Shown here piece after piece: positions 43,073-54,038 of a stretch of DNA of 64,000 nt (position 1 is the stretch's first letter; each line of letters begins with the position of its first letter). A program made the position numbers and the translations under genes. Under the pieces are notes generated by a model, which saw only the letters and a list, made by a program, of their open reading frames with translations, was not told the DNA's origin and did not search any database. This DNA is from Ctena decussata (lineage: Eukaryota > Mollusca > Bivalvia > Lucinida > Lucinidae): assembly GCA_963989385.1 (NCBI GenBank), contig OZ022501.1, forward strand, positions 96,208,979 through 96,272,978. Reading direction: 5' to 3'.

Positions 43073-44447
43073 AGGGCAGGAGTGAAGCAGGAGTTATCAT
43101 TCTTGCACTCTGCACACCTTTGGATCATCTAATGTTTCATATTTGTACCAAGTTTTGTGAAAATATCTTCAAAGGCTTCAAAGTTATAGACCAGACAATA
43201 TCTTCATACCTAAAACTACAAAGGCACATAATTCTGTTTAAAATGAAGGTGTAATTACCGTTCTTGTTCTCAGCACATCATCTGATAATGCCTTTTATTT
43301 TTACTAAGTTTTTAAACATATATTCAATGGTTTCAAAGCTATAAAGCAGAAACTATTTCTATAAAGACAATTACAAAGGGACAGGATTCTGTAAAAACTT
43401 TAGGTGGAGTTATGGTTCTTATTTTCTGCTCATCATCTGATGATGTTTTATATTTGTACAAAATTTCATGAAAATATCTTCAACAGTTTTAAAGGTTATA
43501 GACTGCCTACGATTTATATAATAAAAAATTACAAGGGGCGTAATTCTGTAAAAAATGTAAATGGCTTTATGGCTCTTATTCTCTGCACATTGTCTGATAA
43601 TGCTTCATATTTGTACAAAATTTCATGAAAATATCTTTGATGGGTTTAAAGTTATAGAGCGGACATGACTTCTAAACTGAAAATAACAAAGGGGCATAAT
43701 CGGTAAAAATGCAAATAGCTTTATGGATTTTATTCTCTGCACATTGTTTGATGATGCGTTATATTTGTAAGAATTTTCATGAAAATATCTTTGAGGGTTT
43801 TAAAGTTATGGAGTGGACATGATTTCCATACTTAAATTTTACAAAGGGGCATAATCCTGTAAAAAAATGTAGGTAAAGTTACAGTTCTTGTTCTCTGCAC
43901 ATCGTCTGATGATGCCTTATATTTGTACAAAGTTTCATTAAAATATCTTGAACAGTGTCAGAGTTATGGAGTGGACATGATTTCCAAACTAAAAATTTCA
44001 AAGGGGCATATTTCTGTAAACAAGAGGGCCATGAGGCTCTGAATCGCTCACCTAAGCAATTGGCAAAGTGGCTTTTTCTTATGTCTGAAATTGTCAAAAT
44101 ATGAGTCTTGGGTCAAAAGTCAAAGAATGACCATGACCTCTTGTACTCATAAATCTTCATGTACTCATTAAGACAACCATATATACCATTTTTGAGCCTA
44201 AAATCTTCAAAACTTTCCATGAAATCTTATGTTCTAGCATTTTCCCATATTTGACAATGCCGCAAAAAAGGTCAAGGTAAACCCAAAGTCATCATTTGAA
44301 GAGTCTTGGTAGTACTCTAGTACTCCATGCTACTGACCAAGCTTCAAGGCAATATATGTATTAGTTCTGGAGAAGAAAAATATAAAAGGTTTATACCATA
44401 AATATACTTAGTACATTTAAAAATGCAACATTTTTGAGTTTTCATTT

Positions 44448-46376
44448 TTATACGCCCGTTTTGAAAAAAAAAACGGACGTATTATGTCGTGGCGCTGTCC
44501 ATCCGTCCGTCTGTCCGTAAACATTCTTGTACACGCCATAACTCAGTAACCATTTGGGATATCTTCATGAAATTTGGTAGGCTTATGTATTAGGGTGGGG
44601 GAACATGTCGCGTACAAAAATGGTTGCTCCCCCTTTCTTACTTTTGAAGTTATGCCCCTTTGATTATTTTTTTCCGTGTAAGTCTTGTACGCGCCATAAC
44701 TAGATAACCGTTTGGGATATCTTTATAAAACTTCATAGCAATGTGTATGAAGTCCTAACGATGTGTGAGGAGCGGATAACACTCCGGACTACCAATCCAG
44801 GGGTCGCGAGATCGATTCCCCGCTTCTCCGGTCTTTCGGATGAGACTCAAAACCGAGGTCCCGTCTCCATATGACCTCGTTGTTGGTGGGATGTAAAATT
44901 CGAGTTCACTCACTCACTCCCCATAACGATGTATCGCGTACAACAATGTCTGCTCTGCCTTACTTCGTTTTAGAGTTAATCCCTTTCATTAGTTCATATA
45001 GGCTACTTTTGTGTAAACTTTTCTTGTACATGTAATACATTGTCAAGGGAAAAAAGTAGAACTAAAAAAGGAAAATCTAGTATATTTAGGTTATCTCCCT
45101 TGTTCAAAGATATTGTATCAAAGATTTCTTCACAACCATATAAGCTAGACTTGTCATATTTGGCATACAGGTTGATGACGACATGTTGTATTGTGAGATT
45201 GAGAACCAGCCTTCTCCTGCTTATTCTTCCCTGTATTTGTCCGATTTTCTTTCTTTCCATACTTTGAATAATGAAATTTTTCGTCAAAGATTTCTCCACA
45301 ACCATGCAAGCTAGAGTAGTCATATTTGTTATGCAGGTTGATAACGACATGTTGTATCGTGGGATTGAGAACCAGCCTTCTGCTTATTCTTCCTTGTATT
45401 TGTCTGATTTTCTTTCTTTCCCTACTTTGAATAATGAAATTTTTTGTCAAAGATTTCTCCACAACCATGCAAGCAATAGTAGTCATATTTGGTATGCAGG
45501 TTGATGACGATATGTTGTATTGTTGGGTTGAGAACCAGCCTCTTTCTGCGTATTCTTCCCTGTATTTGTCCAATAGTCTTTCTTTCCATACTTTGAATAA
45601 TAAAATTTTTCGTCAAAGATTTCTCCACAACCAAGCAAGCTAGAGTAGTCCCATTTGGTATGCAGGTTGATGACGATATGTTGTATTGTGGGATTGGGAA
45701 CTCGCCTTTTCCCGCTTATTCTTCCCTGTATTTGTCCAATATTCTTTCTTTCCATACTTTGAATAATGAACTTTTTCATCAAAGTTTTCTCCAAAACCAT
45801 GCAAGCTAGATAGATTAGTCATATTTGGTGTTCAGGTGAATGGTGACTTACTGTATTGTGGGATTGAGAACCAGACTTCTCCTCTTTTTATTCCCTGTAT
45901 TTGTTTGATTTTCTTTCTCTCTTTACTTTGAATAATGCATTTTTTTCGCAAAAGATTTCTATGCATCTGTAAGTTAGAGTAGGGAATTTTGTATGCAGGT
46001 TGATGAGAACTTGTTGTATTATGGGATTGAGATCCAGTCTTCTGCTTATTCTTCCCTATATTTTTCCAATTTTCTTTCTCTCCTGACTTTGAATAATGTA
46101 TTTTTTTGTAACAGATTTCACAGCAACCATTCATATTTGGTATACATGGTAACAATGATTTCTCTCCCTCTTTATGCTTTTTGTTTCGAAAATAACACCA
46201 TTTGATTTAAGCAATTAAGGGGGGATATAGTCGGATTCGGTGACAGTTCTAGTTAATTATAGAGTGGTTGCCCCTGTTTGTCTGCCTGTTTTCCTTTTGT
46301 AAACAATCTTGTTCATTCTGTAACTCCTTTAGGACATTGAAACGGGCGTATTATGCACCGCTTGCGAAGCCCTTGT
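44448..46376 (+). mobile_element. TACGCCCGTTT-type element with 165 bp minisatellite
   Basis: The 5' cassette TACGCCCGTTTTGAA...AAAACGGACGTA (44451) is inverted at the 3' end (AAACGGGCGTA, 46340-46350). There follows a GCTTGCGAAGC hairpin and CCTTGT (ends 46376). Six or so ~165 bp units run 45080-46110 with 'gaaccagccttctcctgcttattc'. These units are homologous to the 156 bp unit of the 18528-21609 element, whose ends are different. Open frames of 70-139 codons on the minus strand arise because the unit is a multiple of three; no protein was recognised. Confidence 0.65.
44765..44923 (+). mobile_element. SINE with 9 bp target duplication
   Basis: A tRNA-like head (GGAGCGGATAACACTCCGG...GATCGATTCC, a degenerate B box) is followed by a body and an (ACTC)n tail. 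The target duplication TAACGATGT is at 44756-44764 and 44924-44932. The flanks rejoin into the surrounding minisatellite element. Mollusc SINE family not determined. Confidence 0.7.
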
Positions 46377-49300
46377 TGCATAATGGATAATATTTGGACC
46401 AAGAATAGTATGTAAACGGCTGTCAGACAACTGTATCTTTACGTTTTGGCATTAATGTCCTCACGTGTACTTGTATTGCAGCAGATAATCACTCAAGTAT
46501 GAAAATCAAGTTTTGCTTGTGCGCGTTTCATGTAAACACATAAAAACGTTTGGTCAACGCTACTGGAAAGTCCGTAGATCAGCATTTAAGAAAAAAAGAG
46601 TAACAAACACACTGCAACAAACAAATCTTTTTGACACGATTTACGCTGAAAGAAAATTCGCCTCCAGATTGCCAGTTCATAAAGTCTCAAACTAAGAGCT
46701 AATGGGTTGTTAAGAGGCCATCTGGCCACGATTTTCAGACAGTATGTGCCCTTTCTACTGACCAGTACCCTTAAAGATTGATGAAGACCGGCTCAGTAAA
46801 GAGAATGCCTCCAAAGAGAAGACAAATCACACAATGTCATTAATCACAACTCATGTACTTTCGACATGCTGGTGCACTCTAGCAGACATTAGAGAGCCAT
46901 GTGAGTGCTTCTCTTTGCTTAGCGGAAAGAAATTTGGAGAAATGAAAAGTTTAAGGAGTTTTTAACTTTTATACTCTTTGCAAAAAAATGGTGATGCATT
47001 TCTTTATATGGGCTGTATACAACTGCAATATCGGCGTAGAAGGCCAATAAACAGTCTCACATATAACTTATGCCACTTTCTCTGTCTGACACCAAATGAC
47101 ATCATTGTGCCAGAATGACCAAATTTGCCATTTGACTTGTAATCAAAATAACATGTCTTAGATGAACAGAAACAGGGCGCTTTTTGGGGTACACTGAATC
47201 ATCTTCGAATAATGCAAAGGCTCTGATAAAGGATTTATCCAGAAATGGAAGAAATTTTCACATCATTTGACAAAAAAAATCAGTGAATGCATGGAAGCCA
47301 TTCTTATCTTGTAAATTTTGATTTTAGGGGTAACGCTCCACAATGAACGTAAACTTAATGGAATACACAATAAACTGCCATAAAATTTAACACTGTGACG
47401 GAAAAGATTTCAATTTAAATATCTCATGAGTTTCAAATTTTTGTCTTAAAGATTATAAAAGCTATTTTCGAAAAACCAAGTGTTGCGTTTTTAAATGTAC
47501 TCAGTATTGTTATGGTGGCCATGTTGGTCACATGACCTGGACCGTTAGAACAAATTATTGTTCAATCAACTCCTGGAGGCTCTATATGAAATGTGTATAC
47601 AATTGGCCCTTTGGCTTTTGAGGAAATGTTTGAAAATGTCAAAACATGAGAGATCTGGGTCAAAGGTCAAAGAATAACCTTTACCTCTTGTACTCATAAT
47701 TCTTCATGACCTCATTAAGATGACTGTATTTACCAATTTTTAGGCCAAAATCTTCAAAACTTTCCATGAAATCTTATGTTCTAGCATTTTCCCGTATTTG
47801 TCCTTGCTGTAAAAAGTTCAAGGTCAACCCAAGGCCATCATTTGAATAATCTTGATAGTACTGGAGTACCCAATGCTACATACCAAGTTTCAAGGCCATC
47901 GGTCAATTGGTTCTGGAGAAGAAGATTTTTAAAGGTTTTTACCCTATATGGGCTTGGCAGCCATGTTGATCACAGATCTAGGCCGTTTGAAGAAATTTTC
48001 GTTCTCTCAACCCCTGAAGGCTCTATATGATGTTTGGTTACAACTGGCTAAATGGCTTTTAAGAAGAAGTTTGAAATTGCCAACCATGAAACTTTAGGGT
48101 CAAAGGTCAAAGAATGACCTTGACCTCTTGTACTCCTGAATTTTCATGTACTTATTTTGATGGCTGTATTTACCAATTTTTAGGCCTAAATCTTCAAAAC
48201 TGTCCATGAAATCTTATGTTCTAGCATTTTCCCATATTTGACCTTGCTGTAAAATGATCAAGGTCAACCCAAGTTCATCATTTTAACAGTCTTGATAGTA
48301 CTGGAGTACCCAATGCTACACACCAAGTTTCACGGCCTTAGGTCAGTTGGTTCTGGAGAAGATTTTTAAAGGGTTTTTCCCATATATGGGTGTGGCGGCC
48401 ATGTTGGTCAAGTGACCTGGACCGTTTGAACAAATTTTCATTCCCTCAACCCCTGGAGGCTCTATATGAAATTTGGTTACTACTGGCCCAGTGGTTTTCG
48501 AGGAGATTGTTTGAAATTGTCAATATATGACAGTTCTGCGTCAACGGTCAAAGAATGACCTTGACCTCTTGTAAACAAAAATCATGAACTCATTAAGATG
48601 ACTGCATGTACCAATTTGTAGGCCAAAATCTTCAAAACTTTCCATGAAATCTTATGTTCTAACATTTTCCTATATTTGACCTTGCTGTAAAAAAGGTCAA
48701 GGTCAACAAAAGGTCATAATTTGAACAATCTTGATAGTACTCGAGTACAAAATGCTACGTAACAAGTTTCAAGGCCATCAGCCTGTTGGTTCTTGAGAAG
48801 AAGATTTTTAAAGGTTTCTACCATATATGGGCATGGTGGCCCTATATGAAAATTGGTTCAATTGGCTCAGTGGCTTTTGAGGAGATTGTTTAAAATTTTC
48901 GAAATATGACAGTTCCGCGTCAAAGGTCAAAGAATAACCTTTACCTCGTGTACTCATAAATCTTCATTTACTCATTAAGATGACTGTAGATATCAATTTT
49001 TAGCCCAAAATCTTCAACAGTTTTCAAGATATGTTCTAGCATTTTGCAATATAAAATAACAAGGAAGCAAATTTGACCTTATCGTAAAAAAAGATCAAGT
49101 TCAACCCAAGGTCATAACTTGAACAATCTTGGTAGTACTCGTGTACACAACGCTACTTACCAAGTTTCAAGGCCATCGGCCAATTGGTTCTGGAGAAGAA
49201 GATTTTTTTAGGTTTTTACCATATATGGGCATGGCGGCCATGTTGGTCATGTGACCAGGACTGTTTGAACAACTTTTCGTTCCTAAGGTCCCAGGAGGCT

Positions 49301-49952
49301 ACACATGAAATTTGGTTACAATTGGCCCAGTGGTTCCAGAGGAGAAGTCGTTTGAAATTGTGGACGGATGACGGATGACGACGGAAGATGGAGCCTTACC
49401 ATCCTTTAAACTCCCCCGGAGCTGCTGGCTCAGGTGAGCTAAAAATGTAGGTTGAGTTACGGTTCTTGCCCTCTGCACATTGTCGGATGATGCTTTATAT
49501 TTGTACCAGGTTTCATGAAAATATCTCAAACCGTTCCAGAGTTATGGAGCTGACACAAAATCTTGAATAAAAATTATAAAGAGGAATAATTCTGTAAAAA
49601 AATTAGGTGGAGATATGGTTATTGTTCTCTGCACATCGTCTGATAATGCTTTATATTTGTAACAAGTTTTGTGATATATCTCTAATCCATTCAGAGGTAT
49701 GGAGTGGACACGAAATCTTTACTAAAAATTATACAGGGGCATAATTCTGTAAAAAATGTAGTTGGAGTTATGGTTCTTGTTCTCTGCACATCATTTGATG
49801 ATGCTTTATATTTGTACCAAGTTTCGTGAAAATATCTCAAATCGTTTCAGAGTTATCGACCGGACATGAAAAGCTGACGGACGGACAGACCGACGGACAA
49901 GGTGATACTTCGTCTGGCGGGGCCCTAATTACTAAATAGATACCAGACTAAA

Positions 49953-50515
49953 CAAGGGGGCCACGAGGCCCTGATTCGCTCACCTAAACAACTGGCCCAG
50001 TGGCATTTGAGAAGATGTTTGAAATTGTCAAAAATATGGGAGTCCTGTATCAAAGGTATGAGAGTCCTGTAACAAATGACCTTGACCTCTTCTACTCATT
50101 AATCCTCATGTCCTCATTCAGACAACTTTCTTTACCAATTTCTAGGCTTAACCCTTGAAAACTTTGCATGAAATCCTATTATAGCATTTTCTCATATTTG
50201 ACCATGTTGTAGTAGAGTTCATGGTCAACCCCAAGTTTTCATTTGAACATTCTTGGTAGTACTCAAGCACTCAATTATACATACCAAGTTTCAAGGCCTA
50301 GAGTCAATTGGTACTGGAGAAGAAGAAGTTTTAAGCTTTCTACCAAATATGAGCATGGCGGCCATGTTGGTCATGTGACCTGGATCGATGGAACACACTT
50401 TGGTCCCCTCAGCCCCTTAAGGCTCTGTATGAAATTCAGTTACAATTGGTCTGGTGGCTTTCGAGGAGATGTTTGAAATTGTCAAAATATAAGAGTCTTG
50501 GGTCAAGGGTCAAAG
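49953..50515 (-). mobile_element. Truncated inverted AGCTCACCTGAG-type element
   Basis: It starts ACAAGGGGGCCACGAGGCCC, the complement of a 3' hairpin cassette, followed by 'gctcacctaaac' and one unit like those in 44020-49441. It stops abruptly near 50515, where a different minisatellite begins. No 5' cassette was found. Confidence 0.5.
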
Positions 50516-52040
50516 AAGTATTGTCCAATTTAACATTTTAAAAAGTAGCAACTGTGACCTTGCCCTTCACCACAGACCATTGAAGTGCGAACTTGTCCAA
50601 AATATTTTCATACTTAACATTTGTGTCGTTATATTAACATTGGTCTGTAGATGAGGAGGCCAGAGCAATGACAAAGTTTTTTTTCTAAAAATAGCAACTG
50701 CGACCCTGACTTTGGCTCTGTAATACTGAAATGTAAACTTGTCCAAGATATTGTCATACTAAACATTTGTGCGAAGTTAAATCAAAATTGGCCTTTTAAT
50801 GAAGGCACTATAGTGATGACGATTTTTTTTTCTCTAAAAATAGCCACCGTGGCCTTGACCTTAGAAACAGAGCACTGAAACATGAACTTATCCAAGATAG
50901 TGTGATACTAAACAGTTGTATGAAGTTATATCAAAATCGGTCCATAAATGAAGGCATTAGAGTACTAACAACATATTTTGGTCCATAAATAAAGGTGCTG
51001 GCTCAATGACAAAGTTTTTCTAAAAATAGCCACTGTGACCCTGACTTTGGCTCTGTAATCCTGAAATGTAAACTTGTCCAAGATATTGTCATACTTAACA
51101 TTTGTGCGAAGTTAAATCAACATTGGTCGTTTAATGAAGGCACTATAGTGATGACGATTTTTTTATTCAAAAAATAGCCACTGTGGCCTTGACCTTAGGA
51201 ACAGAGCACTGAAACATGAACGTATCCAGGATAGTGTCATACTATACAGTTGTATGAAGTTATATCAAAATCGGCCCATAAATGAAGGCACTAGAGTACT
51301 AACAACATTTTTTCAAAAATTAGCACCTTGACATTGGCCCCAGAATGCTGAAATGCGAATTTATCCAAGGTATTGTCATACTCAATACTTGTGTGAAGTA
51401 AAAATCAAAATCGGTTCATAAATGAATGCGCTAGAGCGATGACAAAGTTTTCTTTTTTCTAAAAATAACCACTGTGATCTTGACCTTGGTCTCAGAACGC
51501 TGAAACTCGTCCTTGTCTAAGATATTGACATACGTAACATTTGTGTGAAATCAAAATCGATCCATCAATGTAGGCGCTAGATCAATGACAAAGTTTTTCT
51601 AAAAATAGCCACTGTGACCCTGACCATGGTCCTAGAATGCTGAAACGAAAACTTATCCAAGAAATTGTCATACTGAATATTTGTATGAAGTTAAATCAAA
51701 ATCAGGCTATAAATGAAGGCCCTGACAAAATTTTTCTAAAAACAGCCACTGTGACCTTGACCTTGCCTTGACCCTATCATGCTGAAACTTGAACTCGTTC
51801 GAGGTAATGTCATACCCAATACCTGCTTGAAGTTATTCAAAATCGATTAATAAATGAGGTCGCTAGAGCAATGACAAAACACCTGAGATAATGATCAGAA
51901 AATGATTGTCTCAGTATTGAAAGACAGACAAAAGGTGAACATACACACGAACGTATGTGCGTACATACGTATGTACATATGTAAGGGACAGACCCTATAT
52001 CCCCTCCACAACTTCGTTGTGCGAGGGGATAATAAAGACG
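50516..52040 (-). mobile_element. TATCCCCTCGC-type element with 145 bp-like units
   Basis: Minus orientation. The 5' terminal hairpin is the complement of TCCCCTCCACAACTTCGTTGTG (52010-52031). About nine ~155 bp units run 50520-51860; they are homologous, in reverse complement, to the 145 bp unit at 40610-41900 (shared 'tttttagaaaaactttgtcat', 'gtcaaggtcacagtggct'). The CCGTC run is replaced by an (ACGTATGT)n-like tract at 51948-51982. Its 3' end is missing. Confidence 0.6.
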
Positions 52041-52095
52041 GGGTTTGAGTATAATTGTTACACTCCACAGCAACATACATGTAATTAGAATGTCC

Positions 52096-52200
52096 TCAAC
52101 AAGGCAGTTTTAAGTGAGAGGTCACGGCGTGTTTTTGTGATGATTAAGGGAAATTATACCAGAATTATCCTAAAAATCCCATCATATCTAGACCGCTGGA
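52096..52200. mobile_element. Half copy of the palindromic MITE family
   Basis: It contains 'gtgagaggtcacggcgtgttttt', 'aaattatacc' and 'atcatatctagaccgctgg', matching one arm of 14366-14583. The other arm is absent. Confidence 0.4.
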
Positions 52201-52365
52201 ATTGGTAAGAACGAAATTTTTGGCTGCCAATTCGAATGAAATTTTCATATGATACACCAATATTTTCCGACACCTCCCTTAGTCAAACCAGAATTACCCC
52301 CCCCCCCCCAGATAGGTGACAAAAACTTTTACGACCCCCTCCCCCATTCCCCACCCCAGCTACCC

Positions 52366-52368
<3 letters not shown>

Positions 52369-52424
<56 letters not shown>
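52369..52424 (+). repeat. (CA)n microsatellite
   Basis: About 28 uninterrupted CA units. C-rich runs lie just upstream (52288-52310). Frames through it are artefacts. Confidence 0.9.
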
Positions 52425-52425
<1 letters not shown>

Positions 52426-52540
52426 ATACTACCTATTTTATATCAGACTTACCTCAATCAAAATCTGTATGAAATACAAAGAGCATTTTCTTATTCTAAC
52501 AGGTCAATTAATCATGGTGTGTTTAAACTTTGTCTGCATT

Positions 52541-54038
52541 TTTAGCTCACCTGAGCACGAAGTGCTCAAGGTGAGGTATTGTGATCGGTCTTTGTCCGTC
52601 GTCCGGCGTCAACTTTTGCTTTAAAAGACTTCTTCTCCAAAACTGCTGAACGGATTTTGAAATAATTTCTCAGAAATGTTCCTTGGGGGACTCTCTACCA
52701 AAATTGCTCAAATGGTTCCGCTCTGCTGAACAATATGGCCATCAGAGCTAAAAATAGAAAAACCTTTAAACGACTTCTCCTCCAAAACTGCTGGGCAGAT
52801 TTTGAAATAATTTCACAGAAATGTTCCTTAGGAGACCCTCTACCAAAATTGCTCAAACGGTTCTGCTCCACTGAACAATATGGCCGCCAGAGCTAAAAAT
52901 AGAAAAACCTTTAAACGACTTCTCCTCCAAAACTGCTGGGCCGATTTTGAAATAATTTCAGAGAAATGTTCCTTAGGGGACCCTCTACCAAAATTGCTCA
53001 AACGGTGCTGCTCCGCTGAACAATATGGCCGCCAGAGCTAAAAATAGAAAAAAAAAGCTTTATACATCATCGTCTCTGAAGCCAGTGGCTCGATTTCAAA
53101 AAAAATTCACAGAAATGTTTTACTAATGGCCCTGAACAAAAATTGCTAAAACGGTTCCACTCCGCTGAACAAAATGGCCACCAGAGCTAAAAATAGAAAT
53201 AAATCTTAGAATGATACAGAGGGCACAATTATGATCCTATCATCATGAAACTTTGTCAGAATGTTTATCTAAATGAAGTCTAGACCATCTTTGAAACTGG
53301 GTCATATGGGGTCAAAAACTAGGTCACTGGGTCAAATCTTAGAAAAACCTTGTGCACACTCTAGAGGGCACAGTTATTAGCCAATCTTCATGAAACTTTG
53401 TCAGAATGTTTATTTATATAAAATCTAGGCCAAATTTGAATCTGAGTTTTGTGGGGTCAAAAACTAGGTCACTAGGTCAAATCTTAGAAAAACCTTGTGT
53501 ACACTCTTGAGGGCACAGTTATGATCCAATGTACGTGAAACAATGTCAGAATGTTTATTTTCATGAAATCTATACCAGATTTGAAACTGGGCCATGTCAG
53601 GTCAAAAACTAGGTCACTAGGTCAGTTCTTAGAAAAACAGTGTGAGGGCTTTAAAGGACACAGTTTTGTTCTAATCTTCATGAGACTTTGTTAGAATGTT
53701 TGTCTCCAACAAATCTGGACCAAGGGTGCAACTCGGTCATGCTGGGTCAAAAAGTAGGTCACTAGGTTAAACCTTAGAAAAACATTGTGTACACTCTAGA
53801 GGGCACAGTTTTGATAACTTTGTCAGAATGTTCATATCCAAGAAATCTAGACCAGGTTTGAAACTGGGTCATGTGGGGTCAAAATCTAGGTCATTAGGTT
53901 AAATCTTATAAAAACCTTAGGTACACAATAAAGGGTTCATTTTCCATTTAATCTTTGTGAAACTCTGTCGGTCATATGGATGTCTCTGAGGTTAATTTCA
54001 CAGGATACTCAGGTCCAGGGCCATCATGACCCTCTTGT
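52541..54038 (+). mobile_element. AGCTCACCTGAG-type element, complete
   Basis: The 5' cassette AGCTCACCTGAGCACGAAG (52544) has a hairpin with GTGCTCAAGGTGAG. The 3' cassette is ACTCAGGT, then AGGGCCATCATGACCCT and CTTGT (ends 54038). It has four ~140 bp units ('ttctcctccaaaactgctgg', 'caatatggccgcc') and then about five units with 'aaaactaggtcactaggtcaaatctta'. The next element starts immediately. Confidence 0.65.

Larger units (their letters stand above)
44407..47504. mobile_element. TA-flanked TIR element (mariner-type MITE) with insert
   Basis: Ends CTTAGTACATTTAAAAATGC (44407) and its near-complement ending GTACTCAG (47504) are flanked by TA on each side (44405-44406 and 47505-47506). 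The inverted similarity is about 45 bp before the D-type element interrupts it. The remaining interior (46377-47460) has no recognised transposase; a 60-codon frame at 46513-46695 was not recognised. Confidence 0.55.
44020..49441 (-). mobile_element. Inverted AGCTCACCTGAG-type element
   Basis: Read on the minus strand it starts AGCTCACCTGAGCC (complement of about 49426-49440) and ends with the hairpin AGGGCC...GGCCCT-like plus CTCTTGT (complement of 44020-44035). Units of ~400 bp contain 'ccatgaaatcttatgttctagc' and 'gtcaaagaatgacc'. The flanking 157 bp unit is rejoined without duplication ('ttctgtaa|aaaatgtag'), meaning insertion between two Ts on the element strand. It is itself broken by the TIR element at 44407-47504. 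Confidence 0.65.
43073..49925 (-). mobile_element. 157 bp minisatellite element, host of the five-level nest
   Basis: Minus orientation. Six units of ~157 bp (43080-44019) and three more (49442-49870) share 'ctctgcacat.gtctgatgatgc' and 'aaggggcataattctgtaaaaa'. The CCGTC-type run is at 49877-49901 (complement), followed by a GGGGCCC-containing cassette. The left end ACAAGGGC (about 43073) would be its 3' terminus. The array is split by the element at 44020-49441. Confidence 0.5.

Noticed and set aside
45003..45822. Overlapping minus-strand frames up to 139 codons
   Set aside because: They arise because the ~165 bp tandem unit is a multiple of three. They read as near-identical repeated peptides with no domain.
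46513..46695. 60-codon frame as a transposase remnant
   Set aside because: Basic composition is suggestive, but no catalytic or DNA-binding motif could be identified.
52249..52624. Frames with Thr-His repeats
   Set aside because: Translation of the (CA)n microsatellite.
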